64,000 nucleotides of DNA from Lachnospiraceae bacterium (lineage in GTDB: Bacteria; Bacillota; Clostridia; Lachnospirales; Lachnospiraceae). A program made the translations under genes and the position numbers. Positions 1 through 7,940 of the stretch are shown here, one piece after another. The DNA lies in the NCBI GenBank assembly GCA_021770785.1, contig JAETQH010000011.1, positions 1 through 64,000 of the forward strand, written 5' to 3'. The notes beneath the pieces were generated by a model. It had not been told where the DNA came from. It did not search any database and saw only the letters and a program-made list of their open reading frames with translations. Each line of letters begins with the position of its first letter. Positions within the stretch are counted from its first letter, which is position 1.

Positions 1-47
1 GGCCGCACATTTTCTTTCACATGTCAACTACTATTTGAAAAATAATT

Positions 48-78
48 GAAAAAAGCGAGCCAAAGACTCGCTAAAATA
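48..78 (-). terminator. Leftward intrinsic terminator-like hairpin
   Basis: AGCGAG (54-59) pairs with CTCGCT (67-72) across a 7-nt loop. Read on the minus strand the stem is followed by a run of six T. No minus-strand gene is visible to its right that it could terminate, so it may be a remnant left by the decay of this region. Confidence 0.45.
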
Positions 79-89
79 TATTGATTTAG

Positions 90-1869
90 ATGAGAGAACT
101 TTTAACTCTCAAGTACCAGTATAATACTCTGTTTTCCTATGCGGGAAGAGAAAATGTAGATGGGTTGTTAGTTTCGGCAGACAGCATTGGGTGCTATACC
201 AGCAAGAGACGGATGCGGGAGGTTTTAGAAAAATATACGGGGATTCCCTGCGTGCTGGTGGCGTCTAAGCTGGAGGGATACACCAGCGTCAGCTACGATA
301 ATGAAACAGGTGTCAGGGAGGCGATGGAGTATCTGATAGGGCAGCGGCATTGCAGAAAATTCTGTATGGTAGGCGGTCCTAATGAAAATACAGACGCTTA
401 CGAGAGAAAACAGGTCTTTTTGAAATTATTAAAGGAAAATGATATCTCATTTTCGGAAGAAAATTATGCCGAAGGAAGCCTTTCCCTGGTTTTTAGGCAG
501 AGAGCGTATGGACGAGTGCTTTGACGAAATCTTTTACCGGTTAAGATATAAAAATGTGGGGGAGGCGGAAAGGATTCACAGCTTGTTTTTACAGGTGCTT
601 TCCGATGCCATCGCACTGGTGGAAGACGGAATGGAAACGGTGCAGTTTCAGCGGTTATTGGCAAGTCTGGATGAATTTTTGAATTGCCGGGCATTAGAAT
701 ATGCCGATGTAGATAAATTTGTGAGATATTGTGATGAGATTTTTCAGGCGGCAAGACGGAGGCATACAGGAAGCTATCAGAAAATCGGGGAAATATTTAC
801 GATGATTTATGGCAGGGTGATTCATGATATAGACTTTATGCTTCGCTCCGTCAAGGAGACGGAAGAGTCTGATAAGTATGCCATCAAACTATTTGTATCC
901 CAGATGATGCAGTTTGAAAACGGCAATGATTCCAGTTATGCTGTACTTCTGCAGAATCTTGAGTGGCTGAATATTCAAAACGCCTATGTCTATGTTTTTG
1001 AAAAACCCGTGCTCCATCTGCAGGGGGAAGAATTTCTTCTGCCGGATGATTTGCGATTAAAGGCTGCCATGGAGGACGGTGTGGTGCAGTGCATACCGGA
1101 GACGAAGCAGAAGATTAACCGTGCAGATATTTTCTCCCATGGCAGAATGGCAGAAAAATGCCACTCATTTGTATGCTTCCCCATGTTTTATAATGAAATG
1201 CTGCATGGTATGCTGCTCTGCGATTTGACGGATAAGATTTTTGAAAATGGGGAATTTGTGGTAAATTAGATGAGTTCTGCCGTCCGGATGATAGAATTGC
1301 TTAAGGATAATAAAAAGATACAGCTTCAGTTAGAGGAAAATATTCATGTGCTGCGTCAGAAAAACGTTGTTTTAGACAGCCTGTCAAAGTCGGACGGACT
1401 GACCGGGATTTTGAACCGGAGAGGCTTTTTTAAGGAAGGGGAGCGCTTTTTAGAAAGGGCGCAGGCAGAGGGAAAACGGACCATGGCGGCATATGTGGAT
1501 ATGAATAACCTGAAAGTGATTAATGACAGATACGGTCATGAGGACGGGGATTTTTCCCTGCAGCTGATAGGAAAAATATTGACAGCCTTTGTGGGAGACG
1601 GCGGCATTGTAGGGAGAATTGGCGGAGACGAATTTGCCTGCATTGCCTTTTACAGCCGGCAGGATGAGGGAGAGGATTTTAAAAAGAGGCTTTACGAAGA
1701 ATTTCAAAATTATAATGCAGGCAGCGAAAAGCATTATAATATTACGGTGTCGGCGGGCATCCACGTGGTAGGAGAGAGGGAGAGAGAGAATTTGCGGGAA
1801 GCCTTAGCCCTGGCAGACTTAAAATTATATGAGGAAAAGAAGCTCCGTACAAAAAATGTAGATAAGTAA
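90..1869 (+). pseudogene. Broken sensor protein: LacI-type ligand-binding domain fused to GGDEF diguanylate cyclase
   Basis: Three consecutive open segments read as one damaged gene. Segment 90-524 resembles the middle of a LacI/periplasmic-binding-protein-like domain (VDGLLVSADSI, then CRKFCMVGGPNENTDA). It runs out of frame after about codon 133. Segment 439-1269 continues in another frame and encodes a helical linker region, ending at TAG 1267-1269. Segment 1270-1869 is in the same frame as the second and carries a complete-looking GGDEF domain: metal-binding DMNNLKVINDRYGHEDGD and active-site RIGGDEFA. In intact relatives, from memory, sensor and GGDEF are one long protein. Here the amino terminus and roughly the second half of the binding domain are missing, one frameshift lies near 480-520, and a stop splits linker from cyclase. 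ATG 1270 has no clear Shine-Dalgarno sequence, so a free GGDEF protein is possible but unlikely. Confidence 0.7.
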
Positions 1870-1904
1870 AATGCTAAAATACTGTCAAGAAAATCTGTAA
1901 AATA

Positions 1905-1934
1905 TTGCACATCTTCTTTGTTTCTGGATAATAA
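1905..1934 (+). promoter_or_regulatory. Putative promoter of the DUF368 gene
   Basis: TTGCAC (1905-1910) and TAATAA (1929-1934) are separated by 18 nt, just upstream of the GGGAGG ribosome binding site of the DUF368 gene. The match is moderate. Confidence 0.4.
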
Positions 1935-1976
1935 GATAGGAAAAGACACAAAAACAGGGAGGAAACTTGAAAAAAT

Positions 1977-2822
1977 ATGAAACTGATCAAAGATATTTTA
2001 CAGGGTGTGGCAATCGGTGTGGCGAACATTATACCGGGGGTCAGCGGAGGAACGATGATGGTGTCCATGGGGATTTATGCAGATGTGATTTCTGCGGTGA
2101 CGGGGATTTTTTCCCATTTTAAGCAGAGCATCAAAATGCTGCTGCCCTATGCCGTCGGAATGCTTTTGGGGATAGTCAGCCTGTCCTTTGCCATCGGTTA
2201 TCTGTTTGAATATTATCCCTTTCAGACCGTCATGCTGTTTATCGGACTGATTTTCGGCGGATTGCCGTTTATTTTGCCGAAGGTGGCGGGAGCGAGGGTG
2301 ACGGTAACGGAGATTCTTATTTTTCTTGCATTTTTTGCATTGATTGTGGGAATGGAATTTTTACAGCAGGGAACGGACAAGGTCCTGACGGCGGACGCAG
2401 GCATCATCTTAAAGCTGTTTCTTGTGGGTACGGTAGCGGCAGCCACCATGGTCATACCCGGTGTCAGCGGATCTATGCTGTTGATGTCCTTAGGCTATTA
2501 TACGCCCATTATCAACTGTATTAACGAGTTTATCGTAGCGGTGTTTACCCTCCGGTGGGAGAAAATGAGGGGCTGCATGGGAGTTTTAGTTCCCTTTGGA
2601 ATCGGCGTGGTGCTGGGCATTTTTTTAATCTCAAAGCTGGTGGAATATTTGCTGAGTCGGCATGAGCGGAAAACTTATTTTGCGATTTTGGGACTGTTGG
2701 TGGCATCCCCCATTGCAGTGTTTTCGGGAATCAGCGTGGGCGGTCTGGGATTTGCCGCAGTGCTGGTGGGTCTCTTTCTTTTTATCGTGGGATTTATCGT
2801 TGCAAATGTCCTCGGAAAATAG
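1977..2822 (+). CDS. DUF368 family membrane protein, probable polyprenyl-phosphate translocase (PopT-like)
   Basis: A 281-residue polytopic membrane protein with about eight hydrophobic segments. Two copies of an IPGVSGG/S motif, near residues 20 and 160, mark the two repeated halves of the DUF368 family. Members of this family (PopT) have been reported to recycle undecaprenyl phosphate across the membrane, which would fit the uppS gene further along this window; the exact substrate here is inferred from family only. GGGAGG lies about 14 nt before the ATG, a rather long spacing, but an in-frame alternative is not visible. The gene stands alone, with a terminator directly behind it. Confidence 0.85.
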   Translation: MKLIKDILQGVAIGVANIIPGVSGGTMMVSMGIYADVISAVTGIFSHFKQSIKMLLPYAVGMLLGIVSLSFAIGYLFEYYPFQTVMLFIGLIFGGLPFILPKVAGARVTVTEILIFLAFFALIVGMEFLQQGTDKVLTADAGIILKLFLVGTVAAATMVIPGVSGSMLLMSLGYYTPIINCINEFIVAVFTLRWEKMRGCMGVLVPFGIGVVLGIFLISKLVEYLLSRHERKTYFAILGLLVASPIAVFSGISVGGLGFAAVLVGLFLFIVGFIVANVLGK

Positions 2823-2864
2823 CAGTTTCCTTAAAAACACAATAATAATCAGAATATTTTGTGG

Positions 2865-2907
2865 AAAGCGCAAAAAAATTAGTCGATTTTTTTGTGCTTT
2901 TTTCTTT
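2865..2907 (+). terminator. Intrinsic terminator after the DUF368 gene
   Basis: A 15-bp stem with one G-T pair, AAAGCGCAAAAAAAT (2865-2879) against ATTTTTTTGTGCTTT (2886-2900), with a 6-nt loop and a following T-rich stretch. Confidence 0.75.
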
Positions 2908-2932
2908 GAAAAATAAAAAAATGTGTTACAAT
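2906..2932 (+). promoter_or_regulatory. Promoter of the polysaccharide deacetylase gene
   Basis: TTGAAA (2906-2911) and TACAAT (2927-2932) with a short 15-nt spacer. The -10 box carries the TGn extension (2924-2926), which can compensate for the spacing. The -35 box overlaps the tail of the preceding terminator. Confidence 0.6.
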
Positions 2933-2967
2933 AGATAGGTACTAACGATTACTTTGGGGGAGACCAC

Positions 2968-3948
2968 ATGCAGGATATCGATTCAGATGTAGTGAGCAAT
3001 CAGAGAAAACGAAGGAAACGAATAGGAAAAATCAAAAACGGAATTGTTTTTATTTTAGCGGGCTGGATATTGTTATCCATGATATTAATTATCTGCCTGT
3101 TTGCGAAGATGGTTTCCATGGAAAAGAAAATAGATGCCTTGACGGTAAGTGCGGCAGTCAATACGGAGACTTCAGGCGGCGGGGAAGCAGCTCTGACAGA
3201 TACGGAAAACCGGGAGGATACACAGCAGCCGGCGGAGAGTGAAACGGCCTGGGAAAAGGTGACACCCCCGGCAACGGGAATTGATGAGGCGGACAACCTG
3301 GCTACGGAGGGGGATACCCATAAGGTTTACCTGACCTTTGATGACGGACCTTCCGAAAATACCGCGGCTATTTTAGATACGCTTGCAGCTTATAATGTAA
3401 AGGCAACTTTTTTTGTGTCGGGCAGTGAGGATGAGGAGGCAGCAGCCCTTTACCGGCGTATTGTGGAGGAAGGGCATACCTTGGGAATGCACTCCTATTC
3501 CAATAAATACAGTGTGATTTATCAGTCGGAGGAAGCCTTTGCGGAGGATTACCGGAAGCTGCAGGATTATTTGGAGAATGTTACCGGGGTGAAGAGCAGC
3601 TTATACCGTTTTCCCGGTGGCAGCAGCAATTCCATCAGTAATGTGCCTATGGAGAATTTTATCCATTTTCTGAATAAAGAAGGAATTACATATTATGACT
3701 GGAATGTATCGGCAGGGGATGCAGCATCTTCCGCTTATTCGGTACAGGAAATAGTTGAAAATGTCACAGGAGATGTAGTAAAATATAAAACGTCAGTGGT
3801 GCTTTTGCATGATGGTGCAGATAAACAGACAACGGTAGAAGCAATCGGTCCTTTAATTGAGGCATTACAGGCAATGGGGGCGCAAATCCTGCCGATTGAC
3901 CAAGATACACAGGTGATTCAATCTGTAAAAGCTGCAGATGTGGAATAG
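2968..3948 (+). CDS. Membrane-anchored polysaccharide/peptidoglycan deacetylase (NodB domain)
   Basis: 326 residues. A basic amino terminus is followed by one membrane segment (about residues 25-47) and a low-complexity linker rich in Glu and Thr, then a NodB catalytic domain on the outer face. The carbohydrate esterase 4 motifs are present: TFDDGPS near residue 122, the His-x4-His metal motif in GHTLGMHS near residue 169, RFPGGSSN, YDWNVSAGDA and VVLLHDG. These residues bind a divalent metal and remove acetyl groups from GlcNAc-containing polymers, probably peptidoglycan. TTTGGGGGAG precedes the ATG. It has its own promoter and lies 26 nt before the bactofilin start, so read-through into the bactofilin-pyrH block is plausible. 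Confidence 0.9.
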   Translation: MQDIDSDVVSNQRKRRKRIGKIKNGIVFILAGWILLSMILIICLFAKMVSMEKKIDALTVSAAVNTETSGGGEAALTDTENREDTQQPAESETAWEKVTPPATGIDEADNLATEGDTHKVYLTFDDGPSENTAAILDTLAAYNVKATFFVSGSEDEEAAALYRRIVEEGHTLGMHSYSNKYSVIYQSEEAFAEDYRKLQDYLENVTGVKSSLYRFPGGSSNSISNVPMENFIHFLNKEGITYYDWNVSAGDAASSAYSVQEIVENVTGDVVKYKTSVVLLHDGADKQTTVEAIGPLIEALQAMGAQILPIDQDTQVIQSVKAADVE

Positions 3949-3974
3949 CCTAATAATAAATGGAGGAAGAGAGC

Positions 3975-4844
3975 ATGGGATTTTTCAAGGATTTTAAAGA
4001 CGACTTTTCACAGGCTGTCAATGAACTGATGCCTGGAGAAGACAACCTCGAAACAGGTACGAACGAAGATGATTTAGTAGTGAATACCTTAGAAGGAGAG
4101 GTAGACGTTGAATCTGAATTATCAAAACTTGACGGACTTTTAGAGCAGGTGACCAAACAGGAGGCTGAAAAGGCGGCAGCAGCCAAAAAAGCAGCAGCAG
4201 CCGCAAAGGCAGCGCAGGCAGCACAGATGGCTGAAAAACCGGCAGCAGAGCCGGTAGCCGCAGAGAATACAGAAAATGTTATAAATGCGATTCAGGAGGA
4301 GAAAAAAATGGCTGATAATATGACCACACCAGTAACACCGGCAGCAACAGCAGCTGCTGCACCAGTAATGCAGAACAACGAGGTTTCAGATGAGACATCT
4401 GTTATTACAGAGGGAACCATCATCAAGGGAGATATCGTATCCAACGGTTCTTTAGATGTCAGAGGGCAGGTAGACGGAAATGTAGGCTGCAACGGTAAAT
4501 TAGTTGTTACCGGTGTTGTAAACGGAAACAGCAACGCTTCTGAGGTGTTTGCAGATGCGGCAAAAATTGAAGGCGAGGTAGTAAGCACCGGAACTGTAAA
4601 AATCGGACTTGGTTCTGTTATTATTGGTAATGTGACCTCCACCTCCGCAGTGATTGCCGGAGCTATCAAGGGTGACATTGACGTGCAGGGTCCTGTTGTA
4701 GTGGATACTTCCGCAGTAGTGATGGGTAATATCAAATCCCGTTCCGTACAGATTAACAATGGCGCTGTTATTGAAGGTTTCTGCTCCCAGTGCTACTCTG
4801 ACGTAGATGTACAGAGCTTATTTGACAGCAAGAAAGGAATGTAA
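3975..4844 (+). CDS. Bactofilin-like polymer-forming cytoskeletal protein
   Basis: About 289 residues from ATG 3975. The upstream ATG at 3960 is rejected because the GGAGG ribosome binding site (3962-3966) lies inside that extension. Residues about 1-130 form an acidic, alanine-rich region, including a KAAAAAKAAQAAQ helix. Residues about 140-285 have the repetitive right-handed beta-helix pattern of bactofilins (GDIVSNGSLDVRGQVDGNVG, then repeats of similar spacing with alternating V/I/G). Bactofilins polymerise without nucleotide into membrane-associated filaments used in cell shape and wall remodelling; the preceding wall-deacetylase gene agrees with that role. The long alanine/glutamate arm is much larger than the short tails of minimal bactofilins. 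The stop lies 7 nt before the pyrH start. Confidence 0.8.
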   Translation: MGFFKDFKDDFSQAVNELMPGEDNLETGTNEDDLVVNTLEGEVDVESELSKLDGLLEQVTKQEAEKAAAAKKAAAAAKAAQAAQMAEKPAAEPVAAENTENVINAIQEEKKMADNMTTPVTPAATAAAAPVMQNNEVSDETSVITEGTIIKGDIVSNGSLDVRGQVDGNVGCNGKLVVTGVVNGNSNASEVFADAAKIEGEVVSTGTVKIGLGSVIIGNVTSTSAVIAGAIKGDIDVQGPVVVDTSAVVMGNIKSRSVQINNGAVIEGFCSQCYSDVDVQSLFDSKKGM

Positions 4845-4851
4845 GCCGGTT

Positions 4852-5547
4852 ATGAAGAGAGTATTTCTGAAATTAAGCGGCGAGGCTCTAGCCGGGGAGA
4901 AGCATACCGGGTTTGATGAGCCTACGGTTACGGAAGTGGCAAAACAGGTAAAGCAGATTGCAGATAAGGGTGTGCAGGTGGGCATTGTCATTGGCGGCGG
5001 CAATTTTTGGAGAGGAAGAACCAGCGAGACCATTGACCGCACCAAGGCAGACCAGATTGGTATGCTTGCAACCATTATGAACTGTATCTATGTTTCTGAG
5101 ATTTTCCACTCCGTGGGAATGAAAACACAGATTTTGACACCCTTTGAGTGCGGCAGCATGACAAAGCTGTTTTCTAAAGACCGCGCCAACAAATATTTTG
5201 AAAAGGGTATGGTGGTTTTCTTTGCAGGCGGTACCGGACATCCTTATTTTTCCACCGATACGGGTATTGTGCTCCGTGCCATTGAGATGGATGCAGAGGG
5301 TATCTACCTTGCGAAAGCCATTGACGGCGTTTACGACAGCGATCCGAAGTTAAATCCTGCGGCGGTGAAATATGATGAGGTTTCTATTCAGGAAGTGATT
5401 GACAAAAAGCTGGCGGTGGTGGATTTGACGGCTTCTATCATGTGTATGGAAAATAAGATGCCGATGTATGTTTTTGGCTTAAATGAGGAAAACAGTATCG
5501 TAAAAGCCATGACAGGTGAGTTTAGCGGAACCAAGGTCACAGTTTAA
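4852..5547 (+). CDS. pyrH: Uridylate kinase
   Basis: 231 residues, the usual length. UMP kinase of the amino-acid-kinase fold makes UDP from UMP and ATP in the cytoplasm, feeding pyrimidine nucleotides and UDP-sugars. Diagnostic stretches are KLSGEALAG at the start, VIGGGNFWRG, ADQIGMLATIMN and the C-terminal VDGVYDSDPKLNPAA. ATG 4852 is chosen because MKRVFLKLSGEAL is the conserved amino terminus; an AGGA lies 13 nt upstream. An in-frame longer version would overlap the bactofilin gene. pyrH followed by frr is the normal order in Firmicutes; the intergenic region here carries two strong hairpins. Confidence 0.97.
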   Translation: MKRVFLKLSGEALAGEKHTGFDEPTVTEVAKQVKQIADKGVQVGIVIGGGNFWRGRTSETIDRTKADQIGMLATIMNCIYVSEIFHSVGMKTQILTPFECGSMTKLFSKDRANKYFEKGMVVFFAGGTGHPYFSTDTGIVLRAIEMDAEGIYLAKAIDGVYDSDPKLNPAAVKYDEVSIQEVIDKKLAVVDLTASIMCMENKMPMYVFGLNEENSIVKAMTGEFSGTKVTV

Positions 5548-5595
5548 AAGAAACAGGTTTCTTTTAAACCGAAGAACGCAAAAACGGCGTTCTTC
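5542..5595 (+). promoter_or_regulatory. Two perfect tandem hairpins between pyrH and frr
   Basis: First palindrome: GTTTAAAAGAAAC (5542-5554) and GTTTCTTTTAAAC (5557-5569), 13 bp with only 2 nt between, containing the pyrH stop codon. Second: GAAGAACGC (5571-5579) and GCGTTCTTC (5587-5595), 9 bp with a 7-nt loop. Neither is followed by a T-tract, so these look like RNA processing or stability elements or a protein-binding palindrome rather than a simple terminator. Confidence 0.65.
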
Positions 5596-5638
5596 CCATA
5601 CAAAATAATAGAAAACCACGAAAGGTATGGAGAAGGAT

Positions 5639-6193
5639 ATGGATGAGAGATTAGTGCAGTTTGATGAAAAAATGCAGAAAACAATGGGCAATTTATCTGA
5701 GGAGTTCGGCAGTATCCGTGCAGGCCGTGCCAATCCTCATGTGCTTGATAAATTGAGAGTAGATTATTACGGGACACCGACCGGAATCCAGCAGGTGGCA
5801 AATGTCAGCGTTCCGGAGCCGAGAATGATTCAGATTCAGCCATGGGAAGCCTCTATGGTAAAAGAAATTGAGAAGGCAATCCTTACCTCTGATTTGGGCA
5901 TCAATCCCACCAATGACGGTAAGGTGATTCGTCTGCTGTTCCCGGAGCTGACAGAGGAGAGACGTAAAGAGCTGGCTAAGGATGTAAAGAAAAAAGGCGA
6001 GAATGCCAAGGTGGCAATCCGCAATATCCGTCGTGATGCAAATGATTCTTTCAAGAAGTTAAGCAAAGCATCCGATATCTCCGAAGACGAAATCAAAGAG
6101 TTAGAGGATAAGGCACAGAAGATGACAGACAAATATATCGGTGAGATTGACAAAGCGGTAGAGGCTAAAACGAAGGAAATTCTTACCGTATAA
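5639..6193 (+). CDS. frr: Ribosome recycling factor
   Basis: 184 residues, matching the family length of about 185. With EF-G it splits post-termination ribosomes. The signature GSIRAGRANPHVLDKL and the central PWEASMVKEIEKAI and NPTNDGKVIRLLFPELTEERR are typical. ATG 5639 (MDERLVQFDEKM) is preferred over ATG 5627 because GGAG at 5629-5632 sits 6 nt before it and because related proteins begin at this point. It follows pyrH after about 90 nt with two hairpins, and is followed by a further hairpin region before uppS. Confidence 0.96.
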   Translation: MDERLVQFDEKMQKTMGNLSEEFGSIRAGRANPHVLDKLRVDYYGTPTGIQQVANVSVPEPRMIQIQPWEASMVKEIEKAILTSDLGINPTNDGKVIRLLFPELTEERRKELAKDVKKKGENAKVAIRNIRRDANDSFKKLSKASDISEDEIKELEDKAQKMTDKYIGEIDKAVEAKTKEILTV

Positions 6194-6198
6194 CATAG

Positions 6199-6268
6199 CT
6201 GCGCAAAAAGTGCGCAAAATTCTATTGTTGTGAATAAGTGAGGGCATGATAAACGTGTCCTCACTTTA
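6199..6268 (+). terminator. Hairpins between frr and uppS, possible partial terminator
   Basis: TGCGCA is repeated as a self-complementary pair (6200-6205 and 6211-6216). Further on AAGTGAGG (6236-6243) pairs with CCTCACTT (6259-6266), and the inner bases extend the stem with wobble pairs. Only a short TTTA follows, so it may slow or partly terminate transcription or act in RNA processing. Confidence 0.5.
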
Positions 6269-6310
6269 CTGTTTCAATAGGCTGTGAAAGCAGCAGAATG
6301 AGAGGGAAGT

Positions 6311-7027
6311 ATGGAAATTCCGCAGCATGTTGCAATTATATTAGACGGAAACGGCAGATGGGCGAAGAGCAAGGGAATGCCCCGCAACTACGGACATACC
6401 ATGGGAGCAAAAAACGTGGAAACAGTCTGTAAGGCGGCACATGATATGGGAATTAAATATGTTACCATGTACGCATTTTCCACGGAGAACTGGAACCGCC
6501 CCGACAGTGAGGTGAGCGCCTTAATGAAACTGTTGGAGAGCTATCTGAAAAACTGTATTAAGACGGCAGACAAAAACAATATGAGAGTCCGTGTCATCGG
6601 TGATACCAGCCGCCTGACAGAAAAGTTCCGGAAACAGATTGCCGAATTAGAAGAGGCTTCCAAAAAAAATGACGGTTTAAATCTCCAGATAGCCATTAAT
6701 TACGGAAGCCGGGACGAAATGCTCCGTGCTATGAAAAAAATGGCGGAGGATGTAAAGGAAGGGAAGATTGGGGTATCCGATATTACGGAGCCGTTGTTTG
6801 CCGATTACCTGGATACGGCGGGGATTCCTGACCCGGATCTGCTGATCCGCACCAGTGGGGAACAGAGATTGTCTAATTATCTTTTGTGGCAGCTTGCCTA
6901 CAGTGAATTTTATTTTACGGAAGTTCCGTGGCCGGATTTTGGAAAAGATGAATTGGAAAAGGCTGTGGAGGCGTATAATAAGAGGGATAGAAGATTTGGC
7001 GGGCTTAAGGAGGAAAGCAATGTTTAA
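6311..7027 (+). CDS. uppS: Isoprenyl transferase (undecaprenyl diphosphate synthase)
   Basis: 238 residues. A cis-prenyltransferase that condenses farnesyl diphosphate with isopentenyl diphosphate units to make the C55 carrier for peptidoglycan precursors. The catalytic stretch HVAIILDGNGRWAK places the essential Asp at position 12. TMYAFSTENWNRP and RTSGEQRLSNYLLWQLAYSEFYF are family signatures. Leu replaces the common Met before Asp-Gly-Asn-Gly, a mild variation. GAGGGAAG precedes the ATG. The 3' end overlaps cdsA by 8 nt, which implies translational coupling. Together with dxr and ispG downstream it forms a lipid-carrier supply block. Confidence 0.97.
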   Translation: MEIPQHVAIILDGNGRWAKSKGMPRNYGHTMGAKNVETVCKAAHDMGIKYVTMYAFSTENWNRPDSEVSALMKLLESYLKNCIKTADKNNMRVRVIGDTSRLTEKFRKQIAELEEASKKNDGLNLQIAINYGSRDEMLRAMKKMAEDVKEGKIGVSDITEPLFADYLDTAGIPDPDLLIRTSGEQRLSNYLLWQLAYSEFYFTEVPWPDFGKDELEKAVEAYNKRDRRFGGLKEESNV

Positions 7028-7826
7028 GACCAGACTGCTCAGCGGGATTGTACTAGTAATTGCCGCATTGGTATTGATTATCACAGGAGGAAATCTGCTG
7101 CTGGTGTCTACACTGCTGATTTCTTATATCGGTATGTTTGAATTGTACCGGATTTTTCATATTGAGAAAGAACTGCCGGGAATGGTGGGATATCTTGCGG
7201 CGACCGTGTATTACTGCAATCTCAAATTCGGTTTTTTGCCGGATTTGATGATGTTTGTTCTGGGACTCTTGATTTTACTGATGTTCGTCTATGTGTTTAC
7301 ATACCCGAAATATAAGACAGAACAGCTTTTAGCAGCATTTTTCGGTGTGTTTTATGTGGCAGTGATGTTATCCTATGTGTACCAGACAAGGATGCTTTCC
7401 ATGGGAGCCTATATTGTGTGGCTGATTTTCCTGTGCTCCTGGGGCTGCGATACCTGCGCCTACTGTGTGGGGGTGCTGATTGGCAAACACAAAATGTCGC
7501 CGAAATTAAGCCCGAAAAAATCCGTGGAGGGCGCTGTGGGCGGCGTGGTAGGAGCGGCGCTGCTCACCATTTTATACGGTATGGTGTTCAAAAATGCCAT
7601 GGGCGTGGGAAATACGGAAGTGTACATTATGGCAGCTATAAGCGCTGTGGGAGCGTTGGTTTCCATGGTGGGAGACTTGACAGCCTCCGCTATTAAGCGA
7701 AATTATGATATTAAAGACTACGGCAAACTCATTCCCGGCCATGGCGGTATTTTGGACCGTTTTGACAGTGTGATTTTTACGGCGCCGATGATTTATTTTC
7801 TGGCGGCAAACTTTATTGTATTGTAG
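7020..7826 (+). CDS. cdsA: Phosphatidate cytidylyltransferase
   Basis: 268 residues with about eight membrane segments. It makes CDP-diacylglycerol from phosphatidate and CTP, the branch point for phosphatidylglycerol and cardiolipin (a cardiolipin synthase is encoded near 58 kb). The C-terminal family signature is clear: SAIKRNYDIKDYGKLIPGHGG followed by ILDRFDS. ATG 7020 follows AAGGAGG with 6 nt spacing and overlaps the uppS stop; a longer frame starting inside uppS has no support. Confidence 0.96.
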   Translation: MFKTRLLSGIVLVIAALVLIITGGNLLLVSTLLISYIGMFELYRIFHIEKELPGMVGYLAATVYYCNLKFGFLPDLMMFVLGLLILLMFVYVFTYPKYKTEQLLAAFFGVFYVAVMLSYVYQTRMLSMGAYIVWLIFLCSWGCDTCAYCVGVLIGKHKMSPKLSPKKSVEGAVGGVVGAALLTILYGMVFKNAMGVGNTEVYIMAAISAVGALVSMVGDLTASAIKRNYDIKDYGKLIPGHGGILDRFDSVIFTAPMIYFLAANFIVL

Positions 7827-7940
7827 GCGTATCATTGGAGTTATTTGGTATAGTCACGGTAAAGAGAAAAAGCCGGACGATGATGTTGCTTTTTGCAGAG
7901 GAGCAAAAGCGGATTGTCTGCAAGGATTAGGAGAAGTCAG

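Noticed and set aside
1270-1869. Independent functional GGDEF gene
   Set aside because: No clear ribosome binding site at ATG 1270 and perfect frame continuity with the preceding segment across the TAG; better read as part of the pseudogene.
4292-4759. Antisense frame over the bactofilin gene
   Set aside because: Thr/Ser-rich reading of the repetitive beta-helix codons; no ribosome binding site.
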